A stretch of 64,000 nt of DNA from Nitrincola lacisaponensis (GTDB taxonomy: Bacteria > Pseudomonadota > Gammaproteobacteria > Pseudomonadales > Balneatricaceae). Of this stretch, positions 31,324 through 39,445 are shown piece after piece; position 1 is the stretch's first letter; each line of letters begins with the position of its first letter. The translations under genes were made by a program, and so were the position numbers. Under the pieces are notes generated by a model, which ran no database searches, was not told where the DNA came from, and was given only the letters and a program-made list of their open reading frames with translations. The stretch is taken from positions 62,001-126,000 of the forward strand of contig NZ_JMSZ01000015.1 in NCBI RefSeq assembly GCF_000691225.1, written 5' to 3'.

Positions 31324-31701
31324 TTCTTCAATCAAGAAATGCGAGCCTTCGAAAAACTAGTCTGGCCAATAATCGCCGTGCAAATCGAAGACAGTTTGGT
31401 TATCAAAGTGGAGTTTCAAGGCCTCATGGATGAGGCTGATTTAGCACAATTATCCATCAGCTTAGAAAACTACCAGCCCCGCGGAGCGCATGGCATGATG
31501 ACAGGTGCATCAAGCTGGGCACGGATTCAAAGCCATCGGATACGTCGGGAATGGGTGGGGCCTGGTATCGCGTGGTTAGATTTATCTGCTTATGCTGACG
31601 AGCAGAAACTTCGCTTAACCGTGAGTTTTGATCGCTTGATGCCAGATGGTGAACCGCAGCGATTTACCATGATTGCACCACTGGAAATTCCCCTTAACTG
31701 A
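31324..31701 (+). pseudogene. Detached effector C-terminal tail, copy A
   Basis: The frame from RFFNQEMRAFEKLVWP to the stop matches the last 125 or so residues of the 939-residue effector, with near identity from VEFQGL onward. It lacks the secretion N-terminus, the middle and the membrane segments. An open frame starts at ATG 31339 (120 residues) but no convincing ribosome site precedes it. It may be silent, a donor cassette for recombination with the intact effector, or an expressed small protein. It sits 25 bases before an intact immunity gene. Confidence 0.8.
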
Positions 31702-31726
31702 TACAAATGCTAATTAGGACTGTCCA

Positions 31727-32683
31727 ATGTCGTTAACACCATCTGAACTGATACCCAATCCTACTGAAAATCCAGATGTGATTGAGGCATTAAATCTATC
31801 CATTACAAAGATCGATGACGATGTGATTGAAATTCCCCATATGACCGCAATGGGTGCGAATACGTTTTTTAAGATGGTTTTTATAGCGTTAATGCTAGGC
31901 AGTGCAGCAGCATATAATCCTGGTTGGTTTTCTTCCGATGGAAAGCCTGGAGTGGCTTATGCTGCTATATATAAAATGTTTAATCGTGAAGAAAGTATAT
32001 TATCCTCTTTTTCACGTTCTGAAGACAAAAATAATCCTGGATATACACGAACTGGCATGTCTTATGAAAATTTTAAGTTAGATATGCTCGAACGCCATGG
32101 CAGAGGCATAGGTTCTGGCCTCTTTGCCATAGGTTTTTTATTGGGAACCTGGATTTTATTAAATATAGCGATTGCAAACCCTGTCAGGATTGATCGCAAG
32201 CGTCGCATTATGTACACCTGGATCCACGGTCAATTTGCATGCATCCAGTTTCCTTCTAATATCGATCAACCTATGCAGGTTGTTGAAGCTCATGTACCTA
32301 TGCGAGATAAGGCAAACGATCTTTATAATATGACAGGGCCTTTAAATCTATGGTTGCCCTATCCCAAAAAAAATAAAAATGTAATCGTTAGCTTAGGTGC
32401 CAATCATGGATTGTTTAATGCAATGGTCTTAGGGCAGCCTTATTACCTACAAGACTTTCTGAATGATTACCTAGCTAGCCCCAATCCGAAATGGCTGGAT
32501 CAGCTGGGTCCTAAGCGAAAGCCTAAATATGTACACCCACTCAACTATTTTTTATTTCATTTCTCGCGCTTACAGTTTTTACCTCAGTTTCCGTTCAAAA
32601 AACGAAAAACGGAAAAAGCGATTGAAGCGTTTATGAAGAATCCACGTACGAAACTGTATGATGAGTATGTGCCGTATCGTTAG
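31727..32683 (+). CDS. Two-TM immunity protein, copy 2
   Basis: 318 residues, no length change against copy 1. I count 22 differences from copy 1 in residues 71-122, the loop between the two membrane segments, and only four outside it (residues 29, 140, one near 253 and one near 276). The membrane segments and cytoplasmic C-terminal domain are otherwise the same. It probably protects against an effector variant that the first copy does not recognise. That is inference from the divergence pattern. Confidence 0.8.
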   Translation: MSLTPSELIPNPTENPDVIEALNLSITKIDDDVIEIPHMTAMGANTFFKMVFIALMLGSAAAYNPGWFSSDGKPGVAYAAIYKMFNREESILSSFSRSEDKNNPGYTRTGMSYENFKLDMLERHGRGIGSGLFAIGFLLGTWILLNIAIANPVRIDRKRRIMYTWIHGQFACIQFPSNIDQPMQVVEAHVPMRDKANDLYNMTGPLNLWLPYPKKNKNVIVSLGANHGLFNAMVLGQPYYLQDFLNDYLASPNPKWLDQLGPKRKPKYVHPLNYFLFHFSRLQFLPQFPFKKRKTEKAIEAFMKNPRTKLYDEYVPYR

Positions 32684-32714
32684 TATTTGTAGATGAAGCT
32701 AACTCTACCGAGGA

Positions 32715-32812
32715 GCATCCTTGCCTCATCCGTGACCGTCTGCCGTCAGGACGACGGCAGCCGAGCGTGTCATGGATGACCTTGAAGCGAGTCACGGATG
32801 TGGGGAGGGTGC
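32715..32812. repeat. Palindromic spacer element, copy B
   Basis: Same layout as copy A, offset by 1513 bases: outer arms 32715-32737 and 32790-32812, inner stem 32740-32760. The right outer arm has extra changes (for example GAGTCACGGATGTGG), so the outer pairing is weaker than in copy A. The inner 8-bp stem is intact. Confidence 0.65.
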
Positions 32813-32836
32813 TTCGAAGCATAAGTTTTTAGACGC

Positions 32837-33214
32837 TTCTTCAATCAAGAAATGTGAGTCTTCGAAAAACTGGTCTGGCCAATAATCGCCGTGCAAATCG
32901 AAGACAGTTTGGTTATCAAAGTGGAGTTTCAAGGCCTCATGGATGAGGCTGATTTAGCACAATTATCTATCAGCTTAGAAAACTACCAGCCCCGCGGAGC
33001 GCATGGCATGATGACAGGTGCATCAAGCTGGGCACGGATTCAAAGCCATCGGATACGTCGGGAATGGGTGGGGCCTGGTATCGCATCGTTAGACTTGTCT
33101 GCCTATGCTGGTGAAACACGGCTTCGATTAACGGTGAGTTTTGATCGTTTGATGCCAGATGGTGAACAACAACGATTTACAATGATCGCACCACTGGAAA
33201 TTACCCTTAACTAA
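32837..33214 (+). pseudogene. Detached effector C-terminal tail, copy B, with early stop
   Basis: Same fragment as copy A, but the codon after the ATG at 32852 is TGA (32855-32857) where copy A has CGA. This breaks the frame at its start. The remaining open frame begins at ATG 32891 and has 107 residues. It differs from the parent near GIASLDLSAYAGETRLRL. The damage at the 5' end, with the rest kept, suggests the fragment is not needed as an independent protein. Confidence 0.8.
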
Positions 33215-33239
33215 TACGAATGCTAATTAGGACTGTCCA

Positions 33240-34196
33240 ATGTCGTTAACACCATCTGAACTGATACCCAATCCCACTGAAAATCCAGATGTGATTGAGG
33301 CATTAAATCTGTCCATTACAAAGATCGATGATGATGTGATTGAAATTCCCCATATGACCGCAATGGGTGCGAATACGTTTTTTAAGATGGTTTTTATTGC
33401 ATTGATGCTGGGGAGTGCCGCAGCGTATAATCCTGGTTGGTTTTCTTCCGATGGAAAGCCTGGAGTAGCTTATGCTGCTATCTATAAAATGTTTAATCGT
33501 GAAGAGAGCATAAAATCCGCTTTTTCACGATACGAAGATAAAAATAATCCAGGTTATCTTCGTGATGGAACCTCATATCAAGATTTCAAAAAAGATCAAA
33601 TAGCTTATCATGGCAGAGGCATAGGGTCTGGCCTCTTTGCCATAGGTTTTTTATTGGGAACCTGGATTTTATTAAATATAGCGATTGCAAACCCCGTAAG
33701 GATCGATCGTAAGCGTCGTATTATGTATACCTGGATACACGGTCAGTTTGCATGCATCCAGTTTCCTTCTAATATTGATCAACCTATGCAGGTTGTTGAA
33801 GCTCATGTACCTATGCGAGATAAGGCAAACGATCTTTATAATATGACAGGGCCTTTGAATCTATGGTTGCCCTATCCCAAAAAAAATAAAAATGTAATCG
33901 TTAGCTTAGGTGCCAATCATGGATTGTTTAACGCAATGGTCTTAGGGCAACCTTATTATCTACAAGACTTTCTGAATGATTACCTGGCTAACCCCAATCC
34001 GAAATGGCTGGATCAGCTGGGCCCTAAGCGAAAACCTAAATATGTGCACCCACTTAACTACTTGTTATTTCATTTCTCTCGCTTACAGTTTTTACCTCAG
34101 TTTCCGTTCAAAAAACGCAAAACGGAAAAAGCGATCGAAGCGTTTATGAAGAATCCACGTACGAAACTGTATGATAAATATGTGCCGTATCGCTGA
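33240..34196 (+). CDS. Two-TM immunity protein, copy 3
   Basis: 318 residues. Against copy 2, I count 13 differences between residues 92 and 123 of the loop and three elsewhere. Loop length is the same in all three copies. The C-terminus ends KLYDKYVPYR where the others have DEYVPYR. It is the last gene of the array; the next gene is on the other strand. Confidence 0.8.
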   Translation: MSLTPSELIPNPTENPDVIEALNLSITKIDDDVIEIPHMTAMGANTFFKMVFIALMLGSAAAYNPGWFSSDGKPGVAYAAIYKMFNREESIKSAFSRYEDKNNPGYLRDGTSYQDFKKDQIAYHGRGIGSGLFAIGFLLGTWILLNIAIANPVRIDRKRRIMYTWIHGQFACIQFPSNIDQPMQVVEAHVPMRDKANDLYNMTGPLNLWLPYPKKNKNVIVSLGANHGLFNAMVLGQPYYLQDFLNDYLANPNPKWLDQLGPKRKPKYVHPLNYLLFHFSRLQFLPQFPFKKRKTEKAIEAFMKNPRTKLYDKYVPYR

Positions 34197-34250
34197 CCGT
34201 ATTTTTCGTGTATTTTTATATGGGATTTGATGTTTCCGGTTTCGTCTGGT

Positions 34251-34925
34251 TTATTCGATAATGTTAAATCGCTCTCTTGCTATATCTTTATGGATGCCAT
34301 CAAAATGCCACCACTCATGGCTTAAAGGAATAAAGCCTGCTTGTAACATAATGTCTTGCAGGAGTTGACGGTTGTTTTTTTGAGTATCACTTAATCCAAA
34401 TTTTTTATAATATGCATATCCAAAGTATACAGAAAATCGATTTTGGTAAAATGGTATGAAGCCCATGTCGATTCTATTGCCTAGGTTGTCCACCAGTGTT
34501 ACATCAACTGCGACCCCGTAGTTATGCATGGAACCGCTGTCTGGGTGGGCAACATAGTGTTCAAAACGAGTTCCTTGCATTTTCTCAAACATTTTTCTGG
34601 ATACGCTTCTGGGACGTGCTGCATCCATAATCAGGATAGAGTAGTCTGGGTGTATATTCTTCAGAATACTCTGTGCGAGTGATAACTGATGGGCTACTTC
34701 CTCTTGCAGGTAGGCTCTGGTAAGGCCATTGTAGAAGTTCTCTCTAAAGATGTTATTGCTGGCATTTGAATTGACCAGATCTACCTGAATAGTGGGATCT
34801 ATTGAGTGAATATCGATTAAACCTGCTTGAATGAACTGCTTCTCAATGCTCATATCGTCAGAAACTGCTTTGGCGGAAAATGTCAGAAAAATGCAGACTA
34901 AAGATAATAAAATCTTGGATGGCAT
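34251..34925 (-). CDS. VanX-like D-Ala-D-Ala dipeptidase (M15D), exported
   Basis: 224 residues with a signal peptide (ILLSLVCIFLTFSAKA). The zinc site of the VanX family is complete: SMHNYGVAVD supplies His134 and Asp141, and EWWHF supplies Glu204 and His207. Arg104 in DAARPRS fits the transition-state arginine. It hydrolyses D-alanyl-D-alanine dipeptide or related murein fragments. Without vanH and vanA neighbours it is unlikely to be a vancomycin resistance gene; a periplasmic recycling or nutritional role fits better. It is convergent with the T6SS immunity array and more AT-rich than the core genes. Confidence 0.9.
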   Translation of the reverse strand: MPSKILLSLVCIFLTFSAKAVSDDMSIEKQFIQAGLIDIHSIDPTIQVDLVNSNASNNIFRENFYNGLTRAYLQEEVAHQLSLAQSILKNIHPDYSILIMDAARPRSVSRKMFEKMQGTRFEHYVAHPDSGSMHNYGVAVDVTLVDNLGNRIDMGFIPFYQNRFSVYFGYAYYKKFGLSDTQKNNRQLLQDIMLQAGFIPLSHEWWHFDGIHKDIARERFNIIE

Positions 34926-35089
34926 GTTTTAGCTCTCCATAGAATAATAGTGGCCAATTCCGATGGCTTAGTCAGCAGATTTTAGCAAATTTTGTAGAAG
35001 CGTGCTGTTTTCAGGTCGTATGGGTTGAAGTTTTATTTTTCTAAGGTAGTCTAATCCGCTTATTTCTTTGAAGGAAAAAGGAACTGTAA

Positions 35090-36415
35090 ATGTCGGTATT
35101 AGGACGTTGTTACCGAATGGTGTTGTTGACTGGGGGAGTAGTGTGGCTGAGTCTCTCTACTGCCTTCGCTGCCAAAGTGGATACGTTTTATGTAGATGAG
35201 TTTTTACGCATTACGGAGTCTAGCCCGATATGGGAGTCTCCTCAGTTTTTTCAGTTGTTGAGCAATGAAGTTCAGTTGCTGGCGAATGACGGGTTGTTAC
35301 CTCATCGTTATCCCTTGATTGAACAAGATGCGCTGTTGTACCAATTGAAACAGCATCAGGCCATTCCTGAGACTATCCGTTTTGATGTGATCCATCAGTA
35401 TTTCAGGGCCTTGACGGATTTACACTACGGCCCAACGCTTATAGCTGGTGTCGAGCCGTATTTGAGCTATCCAGAAGCGACACGATCTATTTCGATTGAT
35501 TTTAATAATATTCTGAATTTTGCCTTGTCGGGCATGGATGACCCGGCTGAAGCCTTTGCATTGGCAAGGCCGGACTACGGCCCCTATCAACAGTTGCGTG
35601 CCACATTTGAAGCCACCGAGAGATTTGGCGGGTTGACAGAGGCTCAGCGCTTGACTGTACAGATTAATCTGGAGCGTTTGCGCCGATTGGGCCACAAGGT
35701 TTCAGAGCAGATGTTGCTTGTTGACATTGCGGGTGCTGAGTTGATGTTGTTTGATGGGTCACCCGTGCCGGTTTTGCGTCAAGCTTCTCAGGTTGGGCGT
35801 ACAGATCGGCAAACGCCCTTGATGTGGAGTGAGATTACCCATTTGACTGTCAATCCTTTCTGGACAGTGCCGCCTACCGTGTATCGTGAAGATATGCTGC
35901 CTCAAATACGTCAGGATCTGGGTTTTTTACAGGACAACCAGATCCAGGTATTGGATTTTGATGGGCGTCCTTTGAATCCGGCGAGCATTAACTGGCGTAA
36001 TCCGGGTCGTATCTTGCTGCGCCAGTCCCCAGGGGATCTAAATGAGCTGGGGCGTCTGGTGGTGCGATTCCCCAATAATGAAGCAATTTTTCTGCATGAT
36101 ACGCCTAGTCAGGGTTACTTCAGTCAAAATATGCGAGCGCTGAGTTCAGGGTGTATTCGCTTGCAGGAGGCACCTGAACTGGCTCATCAGTTGCTTTCGG
36201 TTAGCCAGACTGACGCTGCTGATCAGCTCGATCATTTGCTCAGTACTGGCAGAACTCAGGAGTTATTCCTTGAACAGCGCATTCCGGTATTATTGGCCTA
36301 TTGGACCGTTGAGCTGGATGCTGATAAGGGACTGAGTTTCCGTTCAGATATTTATGGTCTGGATGAGCCTATGAAGCAATTTTTCAGAGATCTGGCGGCG
36401 CTTGAGGGTAGCTGA
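35090..36415 (+). CDS. YcbB-like L,D-transpeptidase (YkuD domain)
   Basis: 441 residues with signal peptide (VLLTGGVVWLSLSTAFAA). The N-terminal part (about 30-200) is the YcbB-type domain with a peptidoglycan-binding region. The YkuD catalytic domain spans about 208-380, with FLHDTP (His336) and the catalytic Cys355 in ALSSGCIRL. It forms 3-3 cross-links in murein or attaches proteins to it. At 441 residues it is shorter than E. coli LdtD. Its last 32 bases overlap the convergent amidase gene. Ribosome site AAGGAAAAAGG region precedes the ATG. Confidence 0.9.
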   Translation: MSVLGRCYRMVLLTGGVVWLSLSTAFAAKVDTFYVDEFLRITESSPIWESPQFFQLLSNEVQLLANDGLLPHRYPLIEQDALLYQLKQHQAIPETIRFDVIHQYFRALTDLHYGPTLIAGVEPYLSYPEATRSISIDFNNILNFALSGMDDPAEAFALARPDYGPYQQLRATFEATERFGGLTEAQRLTVQINLERLRRLGHKVSEQMLLVDIAGAELMLFDGSPVPVLRQASQVGRTDRQTPLMWSEITHLTVNPFWTVPPTVYREDMLPQIRQDLGFLQDNQIQVLDFDGRPLNPASINWRNPGRILLRQSPGDLNELGRLVVRFPNNEAIFLHDTPSQGYFSQNMRALSSGCIRLQEAPELAHQLLSVSQTDAADQLDHLLSTGRTQELFLEQRIPVLLAYWTVELDADKGLSFRSDIYGLDEPMKQFFRDLAALEGS

Positions 36416-37154
36416 TGCCTGCCAGAATCGACCTGCCATAGAGTGTCCATAATTGTCCCGGTGGCAGATGGTGGTCATCGGGGCGCATTTCAAAGGTCAC
36501 GATCGGGATCTGTCGTTCGACACCAGCATAACTTCCATGAGATCCGGGACGGGCACCGAGTCGGCAGATAGGAAGATCTGTGTACTGTGCCATCGCACGA
36601 CTGATTTGGAGCGCCGGGCCATCATAATCAATACAGGCAAGTGGCTGATGAATTGACAGTATTCTGTCTGGTGGATAGATTTTTTTGATTTCCACCAGCG
36701 TTTGGGATTCCGGTTCAGAGAGGGGATGCATACCGAATTGTCGATTGTTGATGCGGTTACGAGTCGGGAAATTACGATTAGGGTCTACGCCCCGAGCGTT
36801 ACCACGAGTGTTTGCAAGCAAGCCGTCAGGGTTGGCAACCGGAATTGCAATGACCTGGTGCTGATAGCGCCAGCTGTCTGGCAGTTGTTTCAGTGTTTCA
36901 ATGAGTTGTCTGGTGAGTGTAGCACTGGCAGGCTCATTGCCATGAATGGCACCATACACCAAAGTCGTCTGAGGTCCACAGCCTATGCGGGTATATACGA
37001 TAGGACGACCCTTATACGAGTATCCTGCAATACCTTGATCCAGACTGGGAATGTTTCCCGGGCAGCTGGGTTTTGATGGGGACAGGCTGCAACCAGAGAT
37101 AAAGAATGCCGTCAGTATCAGCAGGGCTGATACTGTATATTTGTTTAAGTGCAT
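36384..37154 (-). CDS. MpaA-like M14 murein peptide amidase, lipoprotein
   Basis: 256 residues. Lipobox FFISGC with Cys22. The M14 carboxypeptidase zinc site is visible: HGNE (His71, Glu74) and His169 in SIHQP. DPNRN (124-128) and Glu222 in VTFEM supply substrate-binding and catalytic residues. The closest named relative is MpaA, which cuts the gamma-D-Glu-diaminopimelate bond in murein peptides. E. coli MpaA is cytoplasmic, while this one is a predicted lipoprotein, so it may act on cell-wall peptides in the periplasm. Convergent overlap with the transpeptidase gene. Confidence 0.85.
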   Translation of the reverse strand: MHLNKYTVSALLILTAFFISGCSLSPSKPSCPGNIPSLDQGIAGYSYKGRPIVYTRIGCGPQTTLVYGAIHGNEPASATLTRQLIETLKQLPDSWRYQHQVIAIPVANPDGLLANTRGNARGVDPNRNFPTRNRINNRQFGMHPLSEPESQTLVEIKKIYPPDRILSIHQPLACIDYDGPALQISRAMAQYTDLPICRLGARPGSHGSYAGVERQIPIVTFEMRPDDHHLPPGQLWTLYGRSILAGISYPQAPPDL

Positions 37155-37171
37155 AGGAATATCTCAGATAG

Positions 37172-37214
37172 CAGGCCCTGATCAATGAATAATATTTTCA
37201 GATATCAGGGCCTG
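37172..37214. repeat. Perfect 11-bp inverted repeat between OmpA-type lipoprotein and amidase genes
   Basis: CAGGCCCTGAT (37172-37182) and ATCAGGGCCTG (37204-37214) are perfect inverted copies around a 21-base AT-rich loop. They lie between two minus-strand genes. It could be an mRNA stem-loop or part of a Rho-dependent terminator; no U-run follows on the minus strand. Confidence 0.5.
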
Positions 37215-37229
37215 GTCTATCCGTTTGGA

Positions 37230-37760
37230 TCAATCAAAGATGATCAGTTCAACTCGACGATTGGCCGCACGGCCCTCAGCAGTTCGGTTATCCGCAATGG
37301 GTGCAGATGGCCCCATGCCGGTTACCTGAATGCGTGATCGTTGGATACCTTGCTGGTTCAGGAAGTCAGCAACCTGATGAGCACGGTTTTCAGACAGGGT
37401 CTGATTATAGTCTGGGTTACCAATGTTGTCGGTATGGCCCAATACCTCAACATTCAGCTGGGTGTGTTGTGACAGGACGCCTGCGACATCTGTCAGTGCA
37501 GTCCGAAGAGGCTGGCTTAAGCCAGCACCATCAAAACTGAATGCCTGGATGCCGGGGAATTCGATCAACAGGGTGTTGTCGTCCCGGTGCTGCATTTGCA
37601 GATGAGGCGAACTGATCAAGCTGTCCGCGACAGAGCGGATGCTTTCAATGGCTTGTGGGGTATGGGTGGTTTGTTCAACCTGAGCCTGATTTGCGGCGCA
37701 GCCGGCGAGCATGAAACATGTAAAGCCAACGAGCATGGCTTTTTTTGGATAAAAGTCCAT
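37230..37760 (-). CDS. OmpA-family lipoprotein
   Basis: 176 residues from the ATG at 37760, which has GGGAGGA just upstream; an in-frame start at 37784 is less likely. Lipobox MLAGC with Cys21. The C-terminal OmpA domain binds diaminopimelate in peptidoglycan: VEVLGHTDNIGNPDYNQTLSEN, RAHQVADFLNQQGI, ADNRTAEGRAANRRVELIIF. Related in plan to Pal and YiaD. It probably tethers the outer membrane to the wall. Single gene by spacing. Confidence 0.88.
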   Translation of the reverse strand: MDFYPKKAMLVGFTCFMLAGCAANQAQVEQTTHTPQAIESIRSVADSLISSPHLQMQHRDDNTLLIEFPGIQAFSFDGAGLSQPLRTALTDVAGVLSQHTQLNVEVLGHTDNIGNPDYNQTLSENRAHQVADFLNQQGIQRSRIQVTGMGPSAPIADNRTAEGRAANRRVELIIFD

Positions 37761-37910
37761 TTGGTCCTCCCAAAAGATCAACAAAATGCGTTCCGAATCG
37801 CGATGTCCATTGGCTGCGATATTAAGCAGCTTTGTCGAAAAAATCTATATAAAAGCGCAAAACAAGGTAGAAAATTGATAAAACTCAAGCTGTGAAGGGT
37901 GTGTGGCATA

Positions 37911-37937
37911 CAAGAAAAAGCCCGGCGTACCGGGCTT
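37911..37937 (-). terminator. Intrinsic terminator of the symporter gene
   Basis: On the minus strand AAGCCCGG-TACG-CCGGGCTT forms an 8-bp stem (37937-37918) followed by TTTCTTG. It lies 11 bases after the stop codon at 37949. Confidence 0.85.
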
Positions 37938-37948
37938 GATGGAAGGCC

Positions 37949-39445
37949 TTACTTGGACTTCTGATCCTTCAGTCGCTCTTCCCAGAAAGTGGCATTTTTG
38001 ATGCCCAGTTTAACCGGGTCAAAGGTGATGGGACCGCCTGCTTTCTGTTGTTCTTCATAGTCGCGCAGCGCCTTCATGGTGGGCTTGGAGACAAAGAAGA
38101 TCACCAGAATACCGACGATGTTGATCCAGGCCATCAGACCTACACCAATATCACCCAGGTCCCAGATATAACCCGCGGTGTTGACGGTGCCATAGGCGAC
38201 CATGAACATGATCACCAGCTTGACCAGTGTCAGCGGAATATCCAGCTTCAGTGCACGACGCAGGTAAGCGACGTTGGTTTCAGCGATGTAGTAGTACGCC
38301 AGGATGGTGGTGAACGCAAAGAAGAACAGTGCGATACCGACGAAAATTGGACCAAACCCGCCAAACACACTCTGCAGCGCCATCTGTGTAAAGGCCGGAG
38401 AACCGATAACGGTTTCAGCTGCAACGTTCTGAACGATGAACTGACCTGCTTCCAGAGTGCCTTGTACGTTGTACTGCTGAGTGATCAGGATCATCAGTGC
38501 AGTCGCCGTACAGATAAACAGCGTATCTACATATACAGAGAATGCCTGTACCAGACCCTGTTGTGCAGGGTGCTGTACTTCAGCCGCTGCTGCTGCATGA
38601 GGACCTGTTCCCTGACCGGCTTCGTTGGAGTAGATACCGCGTTTTACACCCCAGCCGATGGCAGCGCCAAAACCTGCCTGAGCTGTAAAGGCATCGGACA
38701 GGATCAGACCGAATACGCCCGGTACTTTGTCCAGGTTCAGGAAGATGATGATCATTGCCATGACGATGTAACCCAGTGCCATGAAAGGAACGACGATCTG
38801 GGTAAAGTGAGCGATACGCTTGATACCACCGAAGATGATGAATGCCAGTACGATCAGGATAATCGCCAGTGCAATCAGTTTGGTGGTGCCCACTTCGCCA
38901 TAGCTGCTGGAAACCAGCTGGCCTTCACCGAACACCTGAGTGACAGCATTACCGACAGCGTTAGCCTGGATGCCTGGCAGGAAGATACCGCAGGCAACGA
39001 TAGCCGAGATGGCAAAGACGATACCCAGCCACTTCCAGCCCAGGCAGCGTTCGAAGTAGTACGCAGGACCACCACGATACTGGCCGTTATCATTGACCTT
39101 GTAGATCTGACCGAGAGTGGATTCTGCATAGGCCGTGCTGGCACCCAAAAACGCAACTACCCACATCCAGAAGATGGCGCCGGGACCACCAAAGCCGATC
39201 GCTGCGGCAACACCGGCAATATTACCAACCCCGACACGACCTGACAGTGACACTGCCAGTGCCTGGAAGGAGGAAATACCTTTATCGGATTCGTTGTTGT
39301 TGAACAGCAGACGCCACATCTCTTTGAAATGACGAACCTGCGCGAAACGGGTAAGAATTGAGTAAAACAGACCTGCACCAAGGCACAGGAATATCAGAGC
39401 ATCGCTCCAGATAAAGCCGTTAATAGTATTAACTAATGCTTCCAT
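37949..39445 (-). CDS. Sodium:alanine symporter (AGCS family)
   Basis: 498 residues from the start MEALVNTINGFIWSD at 39445; an upstream in-frame ATG at 39520 would add 25 polar residues not seen in the family. Many membrane segments. Family motifs: SLSGRVGVGNIAGVAAAIGFGGPGAIFWMW near residue 80, GWGVKRGIYSNEAGQGTGPHAAAAA in the middle, and YYIAETNVAYLRRAL late. It imports alanine or glycine with sodium, consistent with a marine organism. Preceded by about 300 AT-rich bases that should hold its promoter. Confidence 0.95.
   Translation of the reverse strand: MEALVNTINGFIWSDALIFLCLGAGLFYSILTRFAQVRHFKEMWRLLFNNNESDKGISSFQALAVSLSGRVGVGNIAGVAAAIGFGGPGAIFWMWVVAFLGASTAYAESTLGQIYKVNDNGQYRGGPAYYFERCLGWKWLGIVFAISAIVACGIFLPGIQANAVGNAVTQVFGEGQLVSSSYGEVGTTKLIALAIILIVLAFIIFGGIKRIAHFTQIVVPFMALGYIVMAMIIIFLNLDKVPGVFGLILSDAFTAQAGFGAAIGWGVKRGIYSNEAGQGTGPHAAAAAEVQHPAQQGLVQAFSVYVDTLFICTATALMILITQQYNVQGTLEAGQFIVQNVAAETVIGSPAFTQMALQSVFGGFGPIFVGIALFFFAFTTILAYYYIAETNVAYLRRALKLDIPLTLVKLVIMFMVAYGTVNTAGYIWDLGDIGVGLMAWINIVGILVIFFVSKPTMKALRDYEEQQKAGGPITFDPVKLGIKNATFWEERLKDQKSK

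Larger units (their letters stand above)
31171..32683 (+). repeat. 1513-bp tandem unit A: palindromic spacer, effector-tail fragment, immunity gene
   Basis: The unit spans from the stop of immunity copy 1 to the stop of copy 2. Matching points (immunity start codons 30214, 31727 and 33240) are exactly 1513 bases apart. Its effector-tail and immunity parts align with the parent effector-immunity pair from about 29812 to 31170. The palindromic spacer (31171-31320) is absent between the parent effector and its immunity gene. Confidence 0.9.
32684..34196 (+). repeat. 1513-bp tandem unit B: palindromic spacer, effector-tail fragment, immunity gene
   Basis: A second unit of exactly the same length as unit A, ending with the stop of immunity copy 3. 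Identity with unit A is high in the spacer, in the tail fragment and in most of the immunity gene, with divergence concentrated in the loop-coding part (about 33500-33615). Confidence 0.9.

Noticed and set aside
31118-32822. Short minus-strand open frames (31118-31309, 32631-32822) across the immunity ends and spacers
   Set aside because: They are products of the repeated spacer palindrome and have no ribosome site or domain.
31171-34196. Possible assembly duplication
   Set aside because: The units have the same length but differ clearly in the loop-coding parts, in the spacers and by a stop codon, so they are not copies made by an assembler.
34251-34925. Vancomycin-resistance gene cluster
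   Set aside because: Only a VanX-like gene is present; no vanH, vanA or vanRS neighbours, and the protein is exported.
38048-39244. 398-codon open frame opposite the sodium:alanine symporter
   Set aside because: It is antisense to a well-conserved membrane protein. The product is rich in Asp, Gln, His and Cys with no motif, as expected from reading a hydrophobic gene backwards.
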